Origin: a virus
Length of the DNA stretch: 31,184 nt
Reading direction: 5' to 3' (one strand)
IMG/VR virus record: IMGVR_UViG_3300031857_000888
Location: 1 to 31,184 of that record
In this document: one piece after another, positions 6,876-13,649 of the stretch
Position numbering within the stretch: position 1 is the first letter of the stretch
Layout of the letters: every line of letters begins with the position of its first letter
The notes under the pieces: model-generated
What the model was told of the DNA's origin: nothing
The model's input: the letters and a program-made list of their open reading frames with translations, nothing else
Databases searched by the model: none
Translations under genes and position numbers: made by a program

Positions 6876-7877
6876 ATGGCAGATCTCAGCTTGGATGTAA
6901 ACACGACCGACCCCGAGGCCCTGGCCAAGGTGTTCGAGCAGATCGAAAGCGGGCAAGACCTGCAGACCTCTGACAACAAACCGGTCGAGAACCCCCAAGA
7001 CGAGACGGCAGGAACCTCGAACAAAGAGCAGCAGGCCGAGCAGGGCCAGACAGACCAAAGCAACGAGGCCGAAGAAGCGGCCGGAATTGCCACCAAGGAC
7101 GGGAAGCACGTCATTCCGTACTCGGTGCTCAAGAGCGAGCGAGAACGCGCCACCCGGGCCGAGCAGTTGGCCCAGGAGATGAAGGAGCGAGTCGAGGCGC
7201 TTGAGGCCATGGTCAAGTCTGGTAATCAAGGGGCGAAAGATGGTGAGAGCGCCCGCACCGACCAGCAAACGCCAGCAGCAGATCAGCTTTCCAAGGAGGA
7301 TCTGGAATCACTCAAGGAAGACTTCCCGACTGTCTACAAGGCGGTAATGGCGTCGATGGCGAAAGCCCAGGCGCTCGAAGCCAAGTTGCAGCCCGTCGAG
7401 GAAACTGTGCGCAACGCCCAGGAAGATCAAGCGCGGACGGCAGCCGACACGGTGCAGGACGCGATTGACTCGGTCCCGAAGCTGGCGCACATCCAGGCCA
7501 ACAATCCAGAAGCGTTCGAGCTTGCCAAGGAGTTCGACGCCAATCTGCGTGCCCTAAGCGCCTGGGCAGGTCGCAGCCTTGCAGAGCGATTTCAGAAGGT
7601 CTCCGAGATGGTGGAAGCCGCGATCGGTCCAATCGAGATTCCGGGAGCCAAGCCGACTTCACAACCGAGTGCCGAAGATCTACGGAAGGCGGCGATCGCC
7701 AGGGCCAGCAGCGCATCCAAGCGCGATGTCCCGACGTCGTTGTCCGAGTTCCCGGCCGGTCAGGCGCCAGCCACGGATGAACGGGCGGCAGTGGAGCAAC
7801 TCAGCGCGCTCCAGCTTGCCGAGAAGTTCTCCAAGATGTCGTCTGATGACATGGATGCGTATTTCCGCGCTTTGTAA
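6876..7877 (+). CDS. Capsid scaffolding protein (probable)
   Basis: This 333-residue acidic, helix-rich protein lies directly before the major capsid gene, where scaffold genes normally sit. Residues 35-75 are polar and Gln/Glu/Asn-rich. The segment GIATKDGKHVIPYSVLKSER (about 71-90) leads into a charged coiled-coil to about 117; I recognise this pattern from scaffold proteins of related short-tailed phages. Further helices follow, and the C-terminus (LSALQLAEKFSKMSSDDMDA) is helical and charged, like the capsid-binding end of other scaffolds. GGAG lies before the ATG. It would guide shell assembly and leave before maturation. No protease domain was seen. Confidence 0.78.
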   Translation: MADLSLDVNTTDPEALAKVFEQIESGQDLQTSDNKPVENPQDETAGTSNKEQQAEQGQTDQSNEAEEAAGIATKDGKHVIPYSVLKSERERATRAEQLAQEMKERVEALEAMVKSGNQGAKDGESARTDQQTPAADQLSKEDLESLKEDFPTVYKAVMASMAKAQALEAKLQPVEETVRNAQEDQARTAADTVQDAIDSVPKLAHIQANNPEAFELAKEFDANLRALSAWAGRSLAERFQKVSEMVEAAIGPIEIPGAKPTSQPSAEDLRKAAIARASSASKRDVPTSLSEFPAGQAPATDERAAVEQLSALQLAEKFSKMSSDDMDAYFRAL

Positions 7878-7898
7878 CCACTTTCATAGGAGCCAATC

Positions 7899-9167
7899 AT
7901 GGCAACCAATATCCCCGTCGGGTCTGCGCTTGCGCGCAAGATCTATTCGGTGGGCCTGTTCACTCGCGTGCAGCACGCCCCCGGCTTCATGAACCTGCTC
8001 TCCGGCGAGATGCCCAAGGAAGGCTCGTTCGCTGCCAAAACCAAGGGTCAGACCTCTCCGGACTACCCCATCGTCAAGGCTGGTGATCTGGCCAAGGGCG
8101 CTGGCGACACGGTCTCCATTGACCTGTTCAACATCCTGCAGGGCAAGCCTGTCATGGGTGACACCCGCATCGCCGGCCGCATGATGCAGTTGACCTTCTC
8201 GTCCATGGACGTGAAGATCGACCAAGTCCGCGGTGGCGCCGATTCCGGTGGCCGCATGACCCAGAAGCGCACGGTTCACAACCTGCGCAACATCTCCATG
8301 GCCGGCCTGCAGGCCTGGATGCAGCGTCTCGAAGACCAGACCGCCCTCGTGCATCTGGCCGGCGCCCGCGGCAGCCAGAACACCAGCGACTGGGTGGTGC
8401 CCCTGGCCAATGACAATGACTTCTCTACCATCATGGTCAACGCCGTGCGGGCTCCGACCAGGAACCGCCACTACTTCGCCAACGACGCGACCTCTCCGGC
8501 AACGATCGGCACCAACGATGCCCTGACCTTGCAGGACATCGACCGCATCGTCGCGCAGTTGCGCGAGTCCCCGGTGGTGATGCAGTCGGTTCGCATCAAG
8601 GGCGACGACCGTGCCTGGAACGATCCCCTGTGGGTCATGTTCGTCACCGAGCGCCAGTGGCTGTACCTGCAGTCCCGGACCTCGCAGACGACGTGGCGCC
8701 AGGCCGTCCAGTACGCCTTCGAGCGCAAGGCCTCTGGCGTCAAGCACCCGCTGTTCGACGCCTACGAGACGATCATGTGGAACGGCGTGCTCATCAAGCG
8801 CATGAACCGCTACGCGATCCGCTTCGATGCCGGCACCGCGGTGACCATCGACACGGGCGGCGGCGACGGCGTCACCTACACCGAGGGCACCTCGACCAAC
8901 ACCGAGCCGGTGGATCGCGCCATCATCGTCGGCGCCCAGGCGCTGGCCAAGGCCTACGGCAAGTCGGCGAGCGACTACTTCTACGACTGGAGCGAAGAAG
9001 AAGTCGATCACGGCAACTCGATCGAGACGGTCTGCGCGGCCATGTGCGGCACGAGCAAGATCCGCTTCAAGATCGACGGTGCCGACACCGACTTCGGTGT
9101 GGCGGTCCTCGACAGCTACGCGCCCGATCCCGCCTCGGCGGCCGGCCGCACGCTGCTCGGCTCCTGA
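7899..9167 (+). CDS. Major capsid protein, N4-gp56 family
   Basis: This 422-residue protein forms the icosahedral shell. The N-terminus (about residues 9-35) and the stretch SPDYPIVKAGDLAKGAGDTV, followed by DLFNILQGKPVMGD, match the N4-gp56-type (HK97-fold) capsid family. Also typical are MTQKRTVHNLRNISMAGLQAWMQRLED with variations, GDDRAWNDPLWVMFVTERQ and the late MWNGVLIKR. AGGAG precedes the ATG at good spacing. It lies directly after the scaffold and before a hairpin, and codon use is very strongly G/C-ending, consistent with high expression. No N-terminal prodomain is evident, so proteolytic maturation is not suggested. Confidence 0.92.
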   Translation: MATNIPVGSALARKIYSVGLFTRVQHAPGFMNLLSGEMPKEGSFAAKTKGQTSPDYPIVKAGDLAKGAGDTVSIDLFNILQGKPVMGDTRIAGRMMQLTFSSMDVKIDQVRGGADSGGRMTQKRTVHNLRNISMAGLQAWMQRLEDQTALVHLAGARGSQNTSDWVVPLANDNDFSTIMVNAVRAPTRNRHYFANDATSPATIGTNDALTLQDIDRIVAQLRESPVVMQSVRIKGDDRAWNDPLWVMFVTERQWLYLQSRTSQTTWRQAVQYAFERKASGVKHPLFDAYETIMWNGVLIKRMNRYAIRFDAGTAVTIDTGGGDGVTYTEGTSTNTEPVDRAIIVGAQALAKAYGKSASDYFYDWSEEEVDHGNSIETVCAAMCGTSKIRFKIDGADTDFGVAVLDSYAPDPASAAGRTLLGS

Positions 9168-9170
9168 TGA

Positions 9171-9190
9171 AGGGGGGCTTCGGCCCCCTT
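9171..9190 (+). terminator. UUCG-tetraloop hairpin after capsid gene
   Basis: A stem of G-rich and C-rich arms closes on a C(UUCG)G tetraloop (loop 9179-9182), a very stable RNA fold. It begins four bases after the capsid stop. No long T tract follows, so it may be a weak terminator, a mRNA 3' stabiliser for capsid messages, or both. Confidence 0.65.
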
Positions 9191-9216
9191 CCTGAACCCT
9201 CTTTCGGAGAACCCAC

Positions 9217-9621
9217 ATGGCAACCCTCAATGCCTCCACCTTGCAAGACACCCAGTACAGCGGCGATGCGCCGCTGGCAGCGGTCCACGGCGAATTTACC
9301 TTCGCCGCCACCCCGGCAAACGATGTGATTCGCTTGGCTCGGCTCTACGCCGGCACCAAGATCGTTGACATCAAGCTCATCAACGCCGCCCTTGGCGCCA
9401 GCACCCAGGTCTCGCTGGGATTCCAGTACGTCAACGGCGAAGCAGGCGGTGGCGCCGCGGCGCTGCTGGCAGCGACTGCGACCTCCTCGGCGGCCACCAC
9501 CCGCTCGCCCGTGGCCCCTGTCACGCTGCTGTTTGACGCCTTCCTTACGGCGACCCTGACTGGCGGCACAGCCACCGGCAAGATCGACGTGCTGGGGCTC
9601 TACAAGTTCGAGGGCAAGTGA
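9217..9621 (+). CDS. Putative capsid decoration/cement protein
   Basis: This 134-residue protein is Ala-, Thr- and Gly-rich with alternating hydrophobic residues suggesting a beta-sandwich. It has no cysteines, signal peptide or membrane segment. Stretches such as FTFAATPANDVIRLARLYAG and KIVDIKLINAAL look like the small beta-rich proteins that often follow capsid genes. It sits alone between the capsid hairpin and a strong terminator, with GGAG upstream, which fits a highly expressed capsid accessory. The decoration role is inferred from position, size and composition, not from a recognised domain. Confidence 0.55.
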   Translation: MATLNASTLQDTQYSGDAPLAAVHGEFTFAATPANDVIRLARLYAGTKIVDIKLINAALGASTQVSLGFQYVNGEAGGGAAALLAATATSSAATTRSPVAPVTLLFDAFLTATLTGGTATGKIDVLGLYKFEGK

Positions 9622-9649
9622 TCGCCCAAGGCTTGATGACTGAGTGACG

Positions 9650-9677
9650 CGGGGCGGCCGTTGGCTGCCCCGTTTTT
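9650..9677 (+). terminator. Rho-independent terminator after decoration gene
   Basis: A 10-bp stem (CGGGGCGGCC with GGCTGCCCCG, containing one G-U pair) with a three-base loop is followed by TTTTT. It begins 28 bases after the stop of the putative decoration gene and 15 bases before the next start, so the scaffold-capsid-decoration set is bounded by strong terminators on both sides. Confidence 0.9.
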
Positions 9678-9692
9678 CTTGGAAGGACTCTG

Positions 9693-10103
9693 ATGAACCT
9701 CGTATCAATCACCTACGTCGGCAACAAGGAAGTGGCCTTCGACAACGTGGCCCACAGCGGCAAGTCGTGGCAAGGCAACGGCGACGTGCAGTTCGTCACC
9801 CCGATGCAAGCCAAGATGCTGCTCAGGCACCCCAAGGCGTGGCAGTTGTCCGAGTCGAAAGACGCCGCCATCGTGAGCCAGCCCATCGAGGTCGAGGTGA
9901 AGGATGAAGACGGCCAGGACGTGGCCGTGGACACCGAGTCGCTGAGCCGCCCTCTGGAAAAGATGACCAAGCCCGAACTGGTGGCCTTTGCCTACAGCCG
10001 CTGGGGCAAGCACCTGGACCCGCGCAAGCCCACCAAGCTGCTGATCGACCAGATCGAGGAATGGCAGAACTCCGAGCCGGAGCTTCGCCACCGGGCCAAA
10101 TAG
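9693..10103 (+). CDS. Head-region protein with HeH/SAP-like C-terminus
   Basis: This 136-residue protein has an N-terminal beta-like part (VSITYVGNKEVAFDNV and QFVTPMQAKMLLRHP, residues 4-47) of a kind common in small phage genes placed just after capsid genes. Acidic residues follow, and then a C-terminal helical module, MTKPELVAFAYSRWG to LIDQIEEW (about 91-124), patterned like helix-extended-helix or SAP-type folds that bind nucleic acid or lie in connector proteins. GGAAGGA lies before the ATG. Function is unknown; a head-completion or connector role is suggested by position only. Confidence 0.6.
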   Translation: MNLVSITYVGNKEVAFDNVAHSGKSWQGNGDVQFVTPMQAKMLLRHPKAWQLSESKDAAIVSQPIEVEVKDEDGQDVAVDTESLSRPLEKMTKPELVAFAYSRWGKHLDPRKPTKLLIDQIEEWQNSEPELRHRAK

Positions 10104-10150
10104 CCGGCCGCGCTCCAAAATCCCGCAACCGTCCTTTCGGTGGATGACCC

Positions 10151-10789
10151 GTGTCAACCGTCAAGTATTCAGACCTGCTGCCGGATGTGTTGCCCAACCT
10201 CGCGGCCGACCCATCTGACCCGGTGACCGAGCGCGCCATCAGGCGTGCTGTCATCGAGTTCTGCGCTGGTTCGTGGGTATGGCAGCACTTCATGGACCCC
10301 ATCGACTTGGTGGCCGGTGAGTCGTTCTACGACCTGGAGCCACCGACGGGCGGCGACATCTCGGCCATCATGGACGTGAAGTGCAACGGCAGCCCGCTGG
10401 TGAACAAGTCGCTGGAGTGGCTGAACAAGGAGCACCCGTCCTGGCGCCTGGACCGCGAGACGCCCAAGTGGTTCACCCAGATGACCCCTGACCAGATCAT
10501 CCTGGCCAAGGTGCCCGACATCAGCGTGACGGGCGGCCTGTTGGTGACCATGGCCACGGAGCCTGCCAGAACGTCCACGAACTTTCCCAGGTGGATCTGC
10601 AACCAGTTCATCTACAACCTCGTGGACGGGGCCCTGGCCACGCTCATGCTGATGCCCGACAAGCCCTGGACCGACCTAAAGGACGGCCAGACGCGACTGG
10701 AGAGCTTCAACGCGGCCATCAACAACGCTCGCGCCAACGGCATCGCGGCCCTCTCACGCGCACCGCTGCGGACAAGCTCCCAGCACTGA
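10151..10789 (+). CDS. Head-tail adaptor-like protein
   Basis: This 212-residue protein opens SDLLPDVLPNLAADPSDPVT, followed by a helix RAIRRAVIEFCAGSWVWQH (about 29-47). This resembles phage connector proteins that attach below the portal in short-tailed phages. The middle is beta-rich with ITVTGGL-like strands, and residues 152-195 return to helices. It starts at GTG with GGTGGA upstream. A second adaptor-type gene follows after 13 bases, and portal-capsid-adaptor order is conserved. It would form a ring between portal and nozzle. The exact family cannot be fixed by reading alone. Confidence 0.6.
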   Translation: MSTVKYSDLLPDVLPNLAADPSDPVTERAIRRAVIEFCAGSWVWQHFMDPIDLVAGESFYDLEPPTGGDISAIMDVKCNGSPLVNKSLEWLNKEHPSWRLDRETPKWFTQMTPDQIILAKVPDISVTGGLLVTMATEPARTSTNFPRWICNQFIYNLVDGALATLMLMPDKPWTDLKDGQTRLESFNAAINNARANGIAALSRAPLRTSSQH

Positions 10790-10802
10790 CTAGGAACCCA
10801 CC

Positions 10803-11483
10803 ATGGCAACCGTCACCGCCGCCTCTGTCATCGACAAGGCCCAGGTCATCCTGCAGGACACGACCGGGATCCGCTGGCCTGACGACGAATTGCTCGGCTG
10901 GCTCAACGACGGCCAGCGCGAAATCGTCCTCTACAAGCCCAACGCCTTCGTTCGCAACACCTCGGTCCAAATGACCACCGGTACCAAGCAAGGGCTGCCG
11001 GCCGACGGGGTGCAGTTGCTCGACGTGGTGCGCAACATGGGCACCAACGGCTCGACGCCTGGGCGCGCTGTGCGTATCACCATCCGCGAGATCCTGGACT
11101 CGCAGATCCCGAACTGGCACACAGAAACGCCGGCCAACGAGGTCAAGCACTACATGTACTCGATGCTTGACCCCAAGAACTTTTACGTCTACCCGCCCAA
11201 CACGGGGCAGGGGCATGTGGAACTGATCTACGGCGCCGCGCCGACCGAGGCCACGCTGCAGAGCACGATCACGCTGGACGACATCTATCAGACCATCCTG
11301 ATGGACTACATCCTGTACCGCGCCTACAGCAAGGACACCGAGTTCGCGGCTGACGTCAATCGGGCGTCGTCGCACCAGCAAGCCTACCTGACCGCGTTGA
11401 CCGGGAAGGCCAAGGTGGAGATCGGGGCCAACCCGAACTCAACGGCTCCGGCCAACCCCAACGTCACGCCCAATCCTCGATAA
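10803..11483 (+). CDS. SU10-like adaptor protein (probable)
   Basis: This 226-residue protein has the pattern AQVILQDTTGIRWPDDELLGWLNDGQREIV in its first 40 residues, a signature I recognise from adaptor proteins of SU10-like and related short-tailed phages. A beta-rich middle contains FYVYPPNTGQGHVELIYGA, and a helical end contains LDDIYQTILMDYILYRAYSKD (about 160-180). The last 25 residues are Pro/Asn/Ala-rich and probably disordered. It likely joins portal and tail nozzle, alongside the preceding gene. AGGAA precedes the ATG. Confidence 0.75.
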   Translation: MATVTAASVIDKAQVILQDTTGIRWPDDELLGWLNDGQREIVLYKPNAFVRNTSVQMTTGTKQGLPADGVQLLDVVRNMGTNGSTPGRAVRITIREILDSQIPNWHTETPANEVKHYMYSMLDPKNFYVYPPNTGQGHVELIYGAAPTEATLQSTITLDDIYQTILMDYILYRAYSKDTEFAADVNRASSHQQAYLTALTGKAKVEIGANPNSTAPANPNVTPNPR

Positions 11484-11510
11484 CTCCTCGACACCTGAAA
11501 GGGGACTCCC

Positions 11511-11939
11511 ATGCCCGGTTTTTCGCAGCAAATCGCCCAGGAAATCTTCAACGCCACGCTTGCAGCCTCTCGCACCAGCCTCTCGGCCAAGCCCGGGGTC
11601 TGGATGAGCCTGCACACGGCAGCGCCATCGGACGCCAGCGCCGGCAACGAAGCCACCTTCACCGGCTACGGCCGGGTCAACATCGCTTCCGTGATGTCGT
11701 CTTCGGTGGTCGGCGCGGCGCCCGAGCAGTCTGTGCGCGCAACCAACACCGCGGACATCAACTTCCCGGCCTCCACCGGCGCGAACCAGACCGTCACGCA
11801 CTGGGCCATCTGGTCGGACCAGACGCTCAGCGGCGGCCTGTACCTGATGTACTCGGGAGAACTGTCGGCCAGCCGCGTCGTCCAGTCTGGTGACGTGGTG
11901 GTGATTCCGTCCGGGCAACTGCAGATCGACCTGACCTGA
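11511..11939 (+). CDS. Gp80-like small virion protein, copy 1
   Basis: This 142-residue beta-rich protein has the layout of a broad phage family sometimes named Gp80: a short helix (QQIAQEIFNATL), WMSLHTAAPSDAS, then NEATFTGYGRV, FPASTG, a VTHWAIWSD segment and GDVVVIPSG near the end. No biochemical role is known to me; members sit near fibre genes and are presumed structural. AAGGGGA precedes the ATG. It is closely related to the next gene: a stretch of about 50 bases near 11763-11813 is almost identical to one at 12205-12258. Confidence 0.7.
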   Translation: MPGFSQQIAQEIFNATLAASRTSLSAKPGVWMSLHTAAPSDASAGNEATFTGYGRVNIASVMSSSVVGAAPEQSVRATNTADINFPASTGANQTVTHWAIWSDQTLSGGLYLMYSGELSASRVVQSGDVVVIPSGQLQIDLT

Positions 11940-11949
11940 CGGGGGCTGC

Positions 11950-12381
11950 ATGGCTGGGTTGTCCAAGCACCTTGCCCTGGCCCTGTTCAACATGTCGTTG
12001 AACCCGGTGCGGGCGTCATACGCCCCACCGGAGGGGCTGTGGCTGGCGCTGCACACGCAGCCGCCCAGCGATGCCTCCTATGGCTACGAGGCGACCTTTG
12101 GCGCCTACGCCCGCCAGCCGATCAACAGCCTGACCTCCGAGGTCGGTACCGAGACGTTGACCGGCGACGTGCCGATTCTCATCACCAACGGCTCGGCCGT
12201 GGTGTTCCCGGCCTCCACCGGGCCAACACCGCAGACCGTCACGCACTGGGCCATCTGGGACAGCCAGACCCCCGGCGACGGCAACATCCTGTACTCGGGC
12301 TCCATGGCATCGTCACGCCTGATCGTGACAGGTGACAGTGTGGTGATCCCCGAAGGAAACCTGCAGCTTACGATCGTATGA
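11950..12381 (+). CDS. Gp80-like small virion protein, copy 2
   Basis: This 143-residue protein is a paralog of the gene ending ten bases upstream and has the same order of motifs: LALALFNMSL, LWLALHTQPPSDAS, YEATFGAYARQ, FPASTG, VTHWAIWDSQ and GDSVVIPEG. The two differ mainly in the first 20 residues and in the variable middle, so they may be two related parts of one assembly or give alternative specificities. Its stop overlaps the next start (ATGA at 12378). A more distant third relative lies at 29575. Confidence 0.7.
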   Translation: MAGLSKHLALALFNMSLNPVRASYAPPEGLWLALHTQPPSDASYGYEATFGAYARQPINSLTSEVGTETLTGDVPILITNGSAVVFPASTGPTPQTVTHWAIWDSQTPGDGNILYSGSMASSRLIVTGDSVVIPEGNLQLTIV

Positions 12382-13340
12382 GCCATACGACCGACAGCGG
12401 AGCGATCAACTCCGGCGCAATCAACCACACCTCCTTCCCAGGGTCGGAGGATGGTCTGTCGCTCGCGCAGATGGTCGGCTCGGTGTCGGTCACGGGCACG
12501 GTCACAGGGATCTTTGTACGGCTGACAGCGTTCGCCACCGCTGCACCAAGGGCCGCAACCGCAAAGCCGGTGGTGCGCATGAAGCGCACCTTCACCGCAG
12601 CTACCAGCGGATCGGCCACAGCAACCGCTAGGCAGATTGGCAAGAGCCGTCCCGGCGCCACCACTTTGGGGCGAGCAATCAGCGCGTCTGGCGTCGGCCG
12701 CCGAGTCCGATTGGCCATGACGCGGGCGGCATCTGCTGTTGTCACGACAAGGCCCGCATTGCGGCTGCGCATCCTGCGCTCTGCCGCCACCAAGCCGGTT
12801 GCTTTGGCGACGGTGTCTTCCAAAAAAAAGGCCTTCCTCGACCCAGTTGATCTGGCGGCACGAGCAACGGTCTCAGTCAACGCACTGCGCAAAGTTCGAT
12901 CGCCTGCAACAACAGTCGGCGATGTCAACTTCTCGGTGCCGATCACGCTCAAGAGACGGCTGACCATCACCCCGGTGGTTGCTCGCGCCTTGGCCGCCGC
13001 AACGCAGACAACGCGCAAGATGCGCCTTGCGGCCGTGCGCCTTGCTCAAGCGGCAAGCACGGCTGTGGTGCGAATCAAGGTCTTGCGCCGCGCAGTCGTT
13101 GCACCCCAGGCTGCGTGTTTTCCACTTGCGTCTGGAGCCAGGGTGTTCCGACAGGCCCCCATCCAGGCCCAGGCCGTCAGCGTGTCTGCTGTCGCGCTCA
13201 GAATCTCCGTCAGTGCAGCCACAACGGCGTCGTTCGCCAACTACGCCGTGGCCATTGACCTCAACATCAACCAGCGAGCAGCCGAGGAGCGCCGCATGAC
13301 CGTGCCGCTTGATGAGCGCCGCATGGAGGTCACAGCATGA
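12378..13340 (+). CDS. Basic protein of about twelve degenerate 21-residue repeats
   Basis: I do not recognise this 320-residue protein as a named family. After about 45 residues it consists of roughly twelve degenerate repeats of 19-22 residues, each beginning with two basic residues around a hydrophobic one, then alternating Ala, Thr and Val (for example RRVRLAMTRAASAVV, RLRILRSAATKPVALATV, RKMRLAAVRLAQAAS). Acidic residues are almost absent until the end, where AEERRMTVPLDERRMEVTA resembles the tail of short proteins often encoded beside fibre genes. Alternating small/hydrophobic residues suggest repeated beta strands. Codons are less strictly G/C-ending than in neighbours. ATGA overlaps join it to both adjacent genes, so it belongs to the tail operon and is probably virion-associated. 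Confidence 0.6.
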   Translation: MSHTTDSGAINSGAINHTSFPGSEDGLSLAQMVGSVSVTGTVTGIFVRLTAFATAAPRAATAKPVVRMKRTFTAATSGSATATARQIGKSRPGATTLGRAISASGVGRRVRLAMTRAASAVVTTRPALRLRILRSAATKPVALATVSSKKKAFLDPVDLAARATVSVNALRKVRSPATTVGDVNFSVPITLKRRLTITPVVARALAAATQTTRKMRLAAVRLAQAASTAVVRIKVLRRAVVAPQAACFPLASGARVFRQAPIQAQAVSVSAVALRISVSAATTASFANYAVAIDLNINQRAAEERRMTVPLDERRMEVTA

Positions 13341-13648
13341 TTCTTGGCACCTTCATCAAGCAGCCGGCCGAGTACCTGGACTACGACATCGACTTCTCGG
13401 AGTTCCTGGCCGACGGCGACACGCTGCAGTCCACGGGCAGCCCCGCGGTGCCCAGCCCGCTGAACGTGGTCGTTGCCCCGACTGGCATTACGATCGGCCC
13501 GACATACGTCATCAGCAACGGCCTTGGCATCAAGCAATGGCTTTCTGGTGGCGTCAACGGCGTGCGCTACAAGATCACCCTGACGGCCACCACCAACGGC
13601 GGGCGCATCAAGCAAGTCGAGTTTGTTGTGCGCGTGAAGGACGAATGA
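13337..13648 (+). CDS. Small fibre-associated protein
   Basis: This 103-residue protein contains YLDYDIDFSEFLADGDTLQS (about 14-33), a central VVVAPTGITIG strand pair, WLSGGVNGVRYKITLTATT and a basic/acidic end. The DYDIDF plus GDT plus SGG-G pattern is that of small beta-sandwich phage proteins commonly encoded just before tail-fibre genes. The start overlaps the previous stop (ATGA), and the fibre gene begins two bases after its stop. It is probably structural, possibly a fibre adaptor; that role is inference. Confidence 0.65.
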   Translation: MILGTFIKQPAEYLDYDIDFSEFLADGDTLQSTGSPAVPSPLNVVVAPTGITIGPTYVISNGLGIKQWLSGGVNGVRYKITLTATTNGGRIKQVEFVVRVKDE

Positions 13649-13649
13649 C

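Noticed and set aside
7884-9311. Long minus-strand open frame (475 codons) across the capsid gene
   Set aside because: It is an antisense shadow of the strongly G/C-ending capsid gene; the + strand product is clearly the capsid protein.
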